From: Bacteroidota bacterium
Lineage (GTDB): Bacteria > Bacteroidota > Bacteroidia > Chitinophagales > UBA10324
Assembly (NCBI GenBank): GCA_003455275.1
Contig: DMRR01000100.1
Coordinates: 15,611 to 25,410 of the forward strand
Length of the DNA stretch: 9,800 nucleotides
Direction: 5' to 3'
Shown here one piece after another: positions 1 to 6,448 of this stretch. Each line of letters begins with the position of its first letter. Positions within the stretch are counted from its first letter, which is position 1. Position numbers and translations under genes: made by a program. Below the pieces are notes generated by a model. It was not told where the DNA came from and did no database searches. It was given only the letters and a program-made list of their open reading frames with translations.

Positions 1-3000
1 CTCACCAACAATATAACAGCAACCAATCTTTATGGACCACCTGCAGCAAATCGAAATTATGAAATGACACTCACGCTTAACCGTAAAAATTTTAATGTAA
101 AAAAATTTAACACTTACAATTTCAATATTGAAGTGAATGAAGAAATTCCATTCGAAAGTGTGGTGCGTGAAGGAACTACGGATGGTGAAGGAAAAGCGGA
201 AGAAACTTTTTCGCTTGGCGATTACAGCGGAATTGGATTACTGCAAGGGCACATGTTCTCTACTGTTTTTGATGAATCGGGAAGACCTGTGAATCGTTTG
301 CAGAATTTTACAGTCGCCACACAGGATGTTTTCTTCGGATTGAAATACACTGAATCATGGGTGGACACGCGCAGTCAGTTGCAGTTCCCGGTTATCGCGG
401 TTGACAAAAAAGGAAATTCAATTGGTGCTACCGCTACTATTCAGGTTGTTCGCAATACATGGGAAACAGTTATCAGGCGCAGCGGCGGCAGTTACTATTA
501 TGATTCTGAGAAAAGATCAATCATTGTATCAGAAAAAAATATTTCAGTTCCGGTTGGTGGAACAGCATTCACTTACACTCCTGTCAATTCCGGCAGTTAC
601 GAAATAAGAGTGAAGAGTGCCGGTTCTGATAATTATGTATGCAATCGTTTTTGGGCCTATGGATGGAACGATACACAAACGAATTCTTTTGAAGTAAGCA
701 ATGAAGGCGAAGTGGAAATTACTTTGAACAAGGAAAAGTATGCTGTAGGTGAAGATGCAGAAGTATTGTTCAGCACTCCGTTCGAAGGAAAAATTTTAGT
801 GACTGTTGAGCGCGATAAAGTGATGAACTTCTACTACCTCAACACACAGAACAAAGCAGCGAGTTTGAAAATCCCTGTCACCGATGAAGACTTGCCAAAT
901 GTATATGTGACTGCCACTGCAATTCGTGAGCTGAAAGAAAATTCAATTCCGCTTGTAGTCGCTCGCGGGTTTGTTCCGCTCATGGTTGAAAAATCTTCCA
1001 ACAAAATTCCTGTAACGATTACTGCAAGCGAAAGTGTTCGGAGTAAAACAAAACAAACAATCACTGTAAAATCTGCTCCGTATTCTGAAATAACTATTGC
1101 AGTAGTGGATGAAGGAATTCTTCAACTGAAAAATTTTCTAACTCCGGATCCATATGGATATTTCTATGGCAAGCGCGCGCTCGAAGTGAGCGATTATGAT
1201 TTGTATCCATACATTTTTCCTGAACTCTCAAATAGCAAGTCGAGCACAGGAGGAGATATGGCTGAAATGAGTAAACGATTAAACCCTGTGACTGCAAAGC
1301 GTGTAACCCTGATGGCGAAGTGGAGCGGCATTCTGAAGACTGATGCAAATGGAATTGCGAAATACACTTTTGATATTCCGCAGTTCAACGGCTCGCTGCG
1401 TATCATGGCCGTGAGTTATAAAGACAAATCTTTCGGCTCATCAGAAAAAATTATGAAAGTCGCAGATCCTGTTGTCATTACTACATCACTACCCCGATTT
1501 GCAAGCCCTGGCGATACTCTTACAGTTCCGGTGACATTGGCAAATACAACAAAAACAAACTCATCAGCAATAGCCACTATCAGTGTAACCGGACCGCTTC
1601 AATTAGTTGGTATGACAAAAATTTCTTCCACTCTGAAACCAAATGCTGAACAGCAGGTGATTTTCAAAATTGTAGCGAAGAAAGAAATTGGTGTTGCGTC
1701 AGTTACTGTTTCAGTTTCCGGTTTGAATGAAACTTTCACTGACAAAACTGAGATTGGTGTGCGACCTTCTTCTCCCCTTCAAAAGAAAACAGATGCAGGA
1801 GTGATCAAGGGAGGAGAAAGCATTTCCATAAATCTCAATTCAGATTTTATTACTTCCAGTGCGAATGCAAAACTCATCATCAGTAAATCTCCGCTGGTGC
1901 AGTTCAGCAAAAATCTTTCTTACTTGATTCAGTATCCTTATGGCTGCGTGGAACAAACAACCTCTACAGCTTTCCCACAGATTTATTTTTCTGACATCAC
2001 GAAAGCATTGGGTGAAACAAAATTGGCGACGCGATACAATCCTAATTACAATGTGCAACAGGCAATCAATAAGCTGCTATCCATGCAACTCTACGATGGT
2101 GCGCTCTCTTACTGGCTCGGCGGTGATTATGAAAGCTGGTGGGGCAGTGTGTATGCTGCGCACTTTTTATTTGAAGCCCGCAAAGCAGGATACGATGTGG
2201 ACAAGAATGTGCTGGACAGATTGATGGGTTACATTCAGGCGAAGAACAAGAGTTATGAAACTGAAACATATTGGTATTACAGTTCAACCAACAATCTTGA
2301 ATATCGCCTTATCGCAAGCGAAGAAATTATCTACGGAATGTATGTGTTGGCACTCTATGGAAAGTATGATTACACAACTATGAATTATTACAAAGCGAAT
2401 TCATCGTTGCTTTCTGTTAGTGAAAAATATTTGCTTGCAACAACCTATGCGCTTGCCGGGAACAACATCAGCTATCTGAGCATACTTCCAAAAGTTTATG
2501 CCGGTGAGTGGGCTATTAATTCTTTCGACGGAAGTTATTATTCCGGTATTCGTGATGAAGCTCTTGCCCTGAATGCATTGATTGAAGTGGAACCTGATAA
2601 CGCCCAGGTGGGCATCATGGCGAAACATCTTTCACAGGAATTGAAAAACCGCGACTGGCTCAACACGCAGGAAGCTGCATTCAGTTTTCTGGCCCTTGGA
2701 AAAATTGCACGCCGCAGCACTTTAAGTAATGCAACAGCAAATGTTACTGTGAATGGAATTTCAGTTGGAAATTTTTCGGGAGAAGATTTAGTAATCAAAA
2801 CAGGAATCGTGAATCAGAATGTGAAAGTAAATGTGAGCGGAACCGGATCGCTGTATTATTTCTGGGAGATGGAAGGCATCAGCAAGTCAGGCACTTTCAA
2901 GCCGGAAGATAAATACATGCAGGTGCGCAAAACTTTCTTAGATAGAAATGGAAAACCGATTTACGGAAACACATTCAGTCAAAATGATCTGGTGGTGGTA

Positions 3001-3333
3001 AAAATTACTGTGCAGTCTGTTGATTATAAAAACAACATTGAGAATGTTGCCATCACAGATTTGCTGCCCGCCGGTTTTGAAATTGAAAACCCGAGAGTGG
3101 GCGCTGTGCCTGAACTCAGTTGGATAAAGGACAACACCACTCCTGACTATCTCGACATCCGCGACGACCGCATTAATTTTTTCACTACAGTATATCATGA
3201 ACCTAAAAATTTCTACTATGTGGTTCGTGCAGTGAGTAAAGGAAAATTTGTTCTTGGTCCGGTGAGTGCGGATGCGATGTATAACGCCGATTATCATTCT
3301 ATCAATGGAGGAGGGTTTGTGACGGTGAAGTAA
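1..3333 (+). CDS. Alpha-2-macroglobulin family protein, C-terminal part (5' end outside window)
   Basis: The frame is open from base 1, and the family signature is already present before the first internal ATG (base 64; upstream residues include GPPAANRNYE), so this is the 1,110-residue C-terminal part of a larger protein. Bacterial alpha-2-macroglobulins are periplasmic protease traps: cleaved bait triggers a conformational change and the thioester captures the protease. Visible in fragment numbering: macroglobulin-like beta domains in the first ~350 residues; the conserved VVDEGILQL segment (Asp370); the A2M core starting at KWSG (Trp441); the intact thioester motif GCVEQ with Cys649 and Gln652; an alpha/alpha-toroid thioester domain to about residue 900 (DWLNTQEAAFSFLAL near its end); and a C-terminal receptor-binding-like domain with DLLPAGFE at 1020-1027. 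Ends at a TAA. The signal peptide or lipobox lies outside the window. Penicillin-binding protein PbpC, the frequent neighbour of YfhM-type members, is not downstream. Family very sure; subtype not assigned. Confidence 0.96.
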   Translation, partial: LTNNITATNLYGPPAANRNYEMTLTLNRKNFNVKKFNTYNFNIEVNEEIPFESVVREGTTDGEGKAEETFSLGDYSGIGLLQGHMFSTVFDESGRPVNRLQNFTVATQDVFFGLKYTESWVDTRSQLQFPVIAVDKKGNSIGATATIQVVRNTWETVIRRSGGSYYYDSEKRSIIVSEKNISVPVGGTAFTYTPVNSGSYEIRVKSAGSDNYVCNRFWAYGWNDTQTNSFEVSNEGEVEITLNKEKYAVGEDAEVLFSTPFEGKILVTVERDKVMNFYYLNTQNKAASLKIPVTDEDLPNVYVTATAIRELKENSIPLVVARGFVPLMVEKSSNKIPVTITASESVRSKTKQTITVKSAPYSEITIAVVDEGILQLKNFLTPDPYGYFYGKRALEVSDYDLYPYIFPELSNSKSSTGGDMAEMSKRLNPVTAKRVTLMAKWSGILKTDANGIAKYTFDIPQFNGSLRIMAVSYKDKSFGSSEKIMKVADPVVITTSLPRFASPGDTLTVPVTLANTTKTNSSAIATISVTGPLQLVGMTKISSTLKPNAEQQVIFKIVAKKEIGVASVTVSVSGLNETFTDKTEIGVRPSSPLQKKTDAGVIKGGESISINLNSDFITSSANAKLIISKSPLVQFSKNLSYLIQYPYGCVEQTTSTAFPQIYFSDITKALGETKLATRYNPNYNVQQAINKLLSMQLYDGALSYWLGGDYESWWGSVYAAHFLFEARKAGYDVDKNVLDRLMGYIQAKNKSYETETYWYYSSTNNLEYRLIASEEIIYGMYVLALYGKYDYTTMNYYKANSSLLSVSEKYLLATTYALAGNNISYLSILPKVYAGEWAINSFDGSYYSGIRDEALALNALIEVEPDNAQVGIMAKHLSQELKNRDWLNTQEAAFSFLALGKIARRSTLSNATANVTVNGISVGNFSGEDLVIKTGIVNQNVKVNVSGTGSLYYFWEMEGISKSGTFKPEDKYMQVRKTFLDRNGKPIYGNTFSQNDLVVVKITVQSVDYKNNIENVAITDLLPAGFEIENPRVGAVPELSWIKDNTTPDYLDIRDDRINFFTTVYHEPKNFYYVVRAVSKGKFVLGPVSADAMYNADYHSINGGGFVTVK

Positions 3334-3337
3334 AATT

Positions 3338-3433
3338 TCTGAATCGCGGATTAAGCGGATGTTGCGGATTACAGGGAGAATGTCAGGGCTGCCTTCTGTG
3401 AAATCATTTAATCTGTTTAATCCGCGATTCAGA
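3338..3433. repeat. 96-bp inverted-repeat element with 9-bp subrepeats
   Basis: The arms TCTGAATCGCGGATTAA (3338-3354) and its exact reverse complement (3417-3433) form a perfect 17-bp inverted repeat. Allowing two G:U pairs, the stem extends to 23 bp (3338-3360 with 3411-3433). The left arm runs into three tandem 9-mers starting with GCGGAT at 3346, 3355 and 3364. The complement of the right arm shows a looser 9-bp period (GATTAA twice). It starts 4 bp after the alpha-2-macroglobulin stop. No ORF and no clear target-site duplication. It could be a REP/MITE-like dispersed repeat, a long transcript-end hairpin for the upstream gene, or both. The structure is certain; the identity is inference. 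Confidence 0.75.
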
Positions 3434-3523
3434 CTTTTATTTCAGAAATATTATTGCAAACTTTTTCTATGAACTCAAAAACTATTGAAAAGAGCTGGCA
3501 AAAAATTAAAGGGTTATCCGGCT
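3434..3523. other. Intergenic remainder before the VOC promoter
   Basis: Of the 264-bp gap between the alpha-2-macroglobulin and VOC genes, this part holds no ORF, RNA gene or strong hairpin. It is AT-rich. TCAGAAAT (3442-3449) is complementary to ATTTCTGA (3335-3342), giving an alternative outer pairing around the inverted-repeat element. Confidence 0.5.
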
Positions 3524-3554
3524 TTTGATGCTTATATAATTATTTTTAATCTTG
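3524..3554 (+). promoter_or_regulatory. Putative Bacteroidota-type promoter of the VOC lipoprotein gene
   Basis: A -33 box TTTG (3524-3527) is followed after 19 nt by TAATCTTG (3547-3554), which matches the Bacteroidota -7 consensus TAnnTTTG at all but one base. This would start transcription near 3560 and leave a leader of about 38 nt before the ATG at 3598. It lies after the inverted-repeat element, so the VOC unit probably has its own promoter. Prediction from consensus only. Confidence 0.45.
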
Positions 3555-3597
3555 ACATGTAGCAGAATACAAGTACAAAATTTCTGAAAGAAATATT

Positions 3598-4116
3598 ATG
3601 AAAACACTAACGAAAATTTTATTTCTCGCTTCCGTTGTGGCGGCGTGTAACTCAGCTTCTGTAAAGAATGATGATCCTAAAAAAGCGGCGGTTATGGATA
3701 CAACGCCAAGAGTCACCGGCATTGGTGGAATATTTTTTAAAAGCAGAAACCCGAAAGAAACTCAGGAATGGTATGGAAAAAATTTAGGACTTTCAATTGA
3801 TCAGTATGGTTCCCCATTCGAATTCAGAAACGCAAACCGTCCTGATGAAATCAATTATCTTGAGTGGAGCGTTTTCAAAGACAGCACAAAGTATTTTCTA
3901 CCTTCAGAAAAAGAGTTCATGATCAATTACCGTGTTCAGAATTTAAAAGGACTTGTCCGTAATTTAAGGGAGAGCGGTGTAACCATCGTGGATACGATTG
4001 AAACTTATGATTACGGAAAGTTCGTTCACATTATGGACAATGACGGAAATAAGATTGAGCTTTGGGAACCCATCGATAGCGTACTGACCAAACTCGGAAC
4101 AAAAACAACTAAGTAA
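3598..4116 (+). CDS. VOC (glyoxalase/bleomycin resistance fold) family lipoprotein
   Basis: The 172-residue product begins with a lipoprotein signal peptide: Lys-rich start, hydrophobic run, and lipobox VVAAC with Cys17 as the lipidated residue. After an acidic/lysine linker (KNDDPKK) comes a vicinal-oxygen-chelate domain, about residues 39-160: RVTGIGGIFFK opens the first beta-alpha unit, NPKETQEWYGKNLGL is the typical helix, FMINYRVQNL begins the second half, and DNDGNKIELWEP is the characteristic end with a potential metal-binding Glu. The first strand has Gly where many VOC enzymes carry a metal-ligand His (GIGGIFF), so metal-dependent catalysis is uncertain; the substrate cannot be told. 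VOC proteins are usually cytoplasmic, so a lipid-anchored envelope form is unusual. The ATG at 3598 sits just before the signal peptide. The next gene follows after 11 nt and is probably co-transcribed. Confidence 0.88.
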   Translation: MKTLTKILFLASVVAACNSASVKNDDPKKAAVMDTTPRVTGIGGIFFKSRNPKETQEWYGKNLGLSIDQYGSPFEFRNANRPDEINYLEWSVFKDSTKYFLPSEKEFMINYRVQNLKGLVRNLRESGVTIVDTIETYDYGKFVHIMDNDGNKIELWEPIDSVLTKLGTKTTK

Positions 4117-4127
4117 AATTTTTTGTA

Positions 4128-4520
4128 ATGCCTATAACTGACGAGACTCGCCGGCAAATTTTTGACACACTGAAAAAAAACCTGGAAACTGTTGCGCCGC
4201 CAATGGTGGCATCAGGTGGTCATGATTATCACGATTACCAACTGTTGGGAAACAAACCTGTTTCTTATGGTCATGATAAAAAAATTATTCCGGGGATGTT
4301 TTTCGCTGCTGTTGCAAACAGAAAGGATAGCGTGACTTTTCATTTCTTTCCCTGCTATATGGATTCAAAACTAAAATCAGTTGCACCATCACTTTACAAA
4401 TGCCTGAAAGGAAAAACATGTTTTCACTTTAAGAAAACTGAACAGGTAAATGAAAAAGAATTAAAAGCATTGCTGAAAGAAGGAGTGAAGGCATGGAAGA
4501 AAATGGGTTATATGAAATAA
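4128..4520 (+). CDS. Small DUF1801-like protein
   Basis: A 130-residue protein with no signal peptide or membrane segment, so probably cytoplasmic. It resembles the DUF1801/YdhG-like fold in its middle and end: MFFAAVANRKDSVTFHFFPCYM (57-78) matches the 'own-class beta strand plus FHFFP' stretch of that group, and SVAPSLYKCLKGKTCFHFKK (84-103) matches the 'phosphate-loop-like, K-G-K-x-C-F-x-F' stretch, followed by a helical KELKALLKEGVKAWKKMGY tail. The N-terminal third carries clustered His (32, 35, 49) and Cys occur at 76, 92 and 98. No enzymatic activity is established for this group, so I give no function. The start is 11 nt after the VOC gene stop, implying one transcript. The stop TAA directly abuts the stop of the convergent gene. 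The family assignment is from memory of sequence patterns. Confidence 0.78.
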   Translation: MPITDETRRQIFDTLKKNLETVAPPMVASGGHDYHDYQLLGNKPVSYGHDKKIIPGMFFAAVANRKDSVTFHFFPCYMDSKLKSVAPSLYKCLKGKTCFHFKKTEQVNEKELKALLKEGVKAWKKMGYMK

Positions 4521-5006
4521 TTATTCCAAGGAAAATGACAGGTCACCGAATGAAGAACAAATTCCACCCAGATAGTACATTAAAAACAAAGTGCCGGCAA
4601 CACAAGCCCCATTTATAACACAACCTCCGACTGCGCCGGTTATGTCATTGGCGCTTGCATCCTTATCTGTAATAACCGCCAGCAGACCAATGGGCCCCAG
4701 AAAGCATCCCCAGGCGAATGATGGAATACCTGATGAAAATTTATTTTCATGAAGCATAGTATCGCACTGAACAGAAAAATTGGCGAACGCCAGCAGTTCA
4801 GGATTTGCTTTCGAAACTTCAGAGTAACTGAGATTATTTTCTTTCACAAATTGTTCGACAGCCGTGATACTTTTCATAGCATCTTTCACTTTTTGTTTGT
4901 CATAAGTAAAAAGATCAGAAGCAAAATTCAGATGAAAGGAAAAAATCAGAATAAGAAGGGCAACTGTTTTTATACCGGCTGTTGAGGATTTCATTTTGTT
5001 TAACAT
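4521..5006 (-). CDS. Small exported/membrane protein of unknown family
   Basis: I do not recognise the family. From the ATG at 5006 the product has 161 residues: a signal peptide or N-terminal anchor (about 1-29, hydrophobic VALLILIFSF, possible cleavage after FAS), a mostly helical polar region (30-85, with AVEQFVKENNLSYSEV), then two Gly-rich hydrophobic segments, IPSFAWGCFLGPIGLLAVIT (94-113) and about 122-149, separated by the charged turn DKDASAND. Five Cys (81, 101, 129, 135, 150) lie in or beside the hydrophobic half. The two glycine-rich segments suggest a small helical-hairpin membrane protein. The frame opens further upstream at a TTG (5066), but that codon overlaps the predicted -33 box, so I prefer ATG 5006; ATG 4994 is also possible. 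It lies downstream of the efflux operon on the same strand, but probably has its own promoter. Confidence 0.72.
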   Translation of the reverse strand: MLNKMKSSTAGIKTVALLILIFSFHLNFASDLFTYDKQKVKDAMKSITAVEQFVKENNLSYSEVSKANPELLAFANFSVQCDTMLHENKFSSGIPSFAWGCFLGPIGLLAVITDKDASANDITGAVGGCVINGACVAGTLFLMYYLGGICSSFGDLSFSLE

Positions 5007-5034
5007 TTTGATTGTTGTTTTTGATAACACAAAA

Positions 5035-5067
5035 CAACCGTAACCAATAATGTCGCTGCTTGACAAA
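5035..5067 (-). promoter_or_regulatory. Putative promoter of the small membrane protein gene
   Basis: On the minus strand TTTG (5067-5064) is followed after 21 nt by TACGGTTG (5042-5035), one mismatch from TAnnTTTG. The predicted transcription start near 5029 gives a short A-rich leader (AAAAACAACAATCAAA) before the ATG at 5006. This supports that ATG over the upstream TTG. Consensus-based prediction only. Confidence 0.4.
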
Positions 5068-5074
5068 TGTCAAG
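5059..5074. promoter_or_regulatory. Perfect 16-bp dyad (operator-like) over the -33 box
   Basis: CTTGACA-AA-TGTCAAG is a perfect 7-2-7 inverted repeat lying between the adaptor gene stop (5096) and the small membrane protein gene. The -33 TTTG (5067-5064) is at its centre, the usual layout for a repressor operator. It has no T-run on either side, which argues against an intrinsic terminator, although a short hairpin ending the efflux transcript cannot be excluded. No regulator gene is visible in the window. Confidence 0.45.
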
Positions 5075-5095
5075 AAAACAATGAGGCAGATTTAA

Positions 5096-6448
5096 TTAAT
5101 CCTTACTATCGTCTGAAGATTTTTTATCGTCTCCTTCATACAAATCCTTTTTGTCAACCTTCTTCACTTTCATTTTGTCTTTCAGTTTGCGTGAGATGGC
5201 GCTATAAGGAGCGGAAACAATTTCTTCATCGCCTTTTAATCCGGAGAGTATTTGGATATATTCATCATCCTGAATTCCGGTGGTGACTTCAACCTGTTTC
5301 ACCTGGCCGTTATCATATACAAAAACATACTCCTTCGTTTTTTCACTCGAAGATTTTTTCTTTTCGTTCTTTTCATCCTTTCCGGTTGTGTCTTCACGCG
5401 TAGTGACCGATGGAATTGGAACAGAAGAAACATTGTATTCATGATTTGTCAGAATGTTTACAGATGCAGTCATGCCGGGAAGGAACGGAAATTTTTTATT
5501 CTTCACATCCATCATACTGACGAAGTAACTTTCATCGAGAAGAATTTTTACAGTGAAATTGGTTACGCTTTCAGTGCTCACTAACTGACTTCCGGTGTTG
5601 GATGAATTGGCTACCTGGTAAACAATTCCTTTAAAAACTTTATCGGGATAAGCATCTACTTCAATATCTGCGGTGTCACCAACTTTTACTTTCAGTACAT
5701 CGTTCTCACTCACATCAACGCGAGCCTCCATTGAATATAAGTTAGCAATGCGCAGCAATTCTGTTCCTGCCATTTGAGTGGTTCCAACTACGCGCTCACC
5801 TTTCTCAACATTCAGTTTTGAAATGATTCCGCTTACCGGAGCGAATATGCTGGTCTTGTTCAGCTGATCGTTTGCTTCCTTCATAGAAGCTTGAGCACTG
5901 TTGACCATATACTTCGATGCTTCCACTGATTGTTTGGCTCCATCATAATTTGCTTTCGCTGTTTTATAGGCTGCTTCATATTGATCAAACTCAGCCTGAG
6001 AAATTACCTTCTTTGAAAATAAATCTTTGTTTCGATTAAAATCTTTATCAGCTTTTTCAAACTGAACTTGTATCTGTGTTAACTGTGATTCAGCATTCAG
6101 CTCATTAGCCTTTGCCTGATTTAGAGCTGCCACAGCCTGATCAACCTGAGATACATAAATATCAGGTTTGATTTTCGCGAGTAACTGACCGGCAATCACG
6201 CTGTCACCTTCCACCACATTAAGTTCAACAATTTCACCTGATACATCGGGAGAAATTTTCACCTCTACCTTCGGATAAATTTTTCCGGTAGCAGATACTT
6301 TTTCTACAATGTCGCGCTTTGAAATTTTCTCAGTCGCAATTTTTACTGAGTTGTCGGAAGATATCCAACCTGCTTTTTTTCCAATTACAACAAACAGGAT
6401 AAGAAATAAAACAATTCCACCGAGCCAGTATAATAGTTTTCTGCTCAT
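5096..6448 (-). CDS. Periplasmic adaptor subunit, HlyD/MacA-type (membrane fusion protein)
   Basis: A 450-residue adaptor that bridges an inner-membrane pump and a TolC-type channel. Order of parts: N-terminal membrane anchor (5-23); first half of the biotinyl-lipoyl-like domain (about 55-98, SPDVSGEIVELNVVEGDSV); a long alpha-helical coiled-coil hairpin (about 99-198, rich in Ala/Gln/Lys); second lipoyl half (199-222, FAPVSGIISKLNVEKGERV); beta-barrel (about 238-335, ending in LPGMTASVNI); and a membrane-proximal domain to the C-terminus. Two features exceed the usual pattern: a Lys/Glu/Ser/Asp-rich insertion (350-371) before EYVFVYDNGQ, and a highly charged tail (421-450). Its ATG overlaps the stop of the upstream TolC gene by one base (TAATG), so translation is coupled. 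No ATPase, MacB permease or RND pump follows, so substrate and pump partner are unknown; MacA-like architecture suggests an ABC partner. Confidence 0.94.
   Translation of the reverse strand: MSRKLLYWLGGIVLFLILFVVIGKKAGWISSDNSVKIATEKISKRDIVEKVSATGKIYPKVEVKISPDVSGEIVELNVVEGDSVIAGQLLAKIKPDIYVSQVDQAVAALNQAKANELNAESQLTQIQVQFEKADKDFNRNKDLFSKKVISQAEFDQYEAAYKTAKANYDGAKQSVEASKYMVNSAQASMKEANDQLNKTSIFAPVSGIISKLNVEKGERVVGTTQMAGTELLRIANLYSMEARVDVSENDVLKVKVGDTADIEVDAYPDKVFKGIVYQVANSSNTGSQLVSTESVTNFTVKILLDESYFVSMMDVKNKKFPFLPGMTASVNILTNHEYNVSSVPIPSVTTREDTTGKDEKNEKKKSSSEKTKEYVFVYDNGQVKQVEVTTGIQDDEYIQILSGLKGDEEIVSAPYSAISRKLKDKMKVKKVDKKDLYEGDDKKSSDDSKD

Noticed and set aside
2938..3297. 119-codon open frame on the minus strand inside the alpha-2-macroglobulin gene
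   Set aside because: It is antisense to a well-conserved domain, has no promoter or family resemblance, and is explained by the codon use of the real gene. The same holds for other shorter frames in this gene.
3346..3372. Tandem 9-mers as a CRISPR or minisatellite array
   Set aside because: Only three imperfect units without spacers; they form part of the arm of the inverted repeat.
5007..5066. N-terminal extension of the small membrane protein from a TTG at 5066
   Set aside because: The TTG overlaps the predicted -33 box and the dyad, and the extension puts 20 residues before a good signal peptide; ATG 5006 is better.
5252..5584. 110-codon plus-strand frame opposite the adaptor gene
   Set aside because: Antisense shadow of a clear HlyD/MacA coding region, with no recognisable domain.
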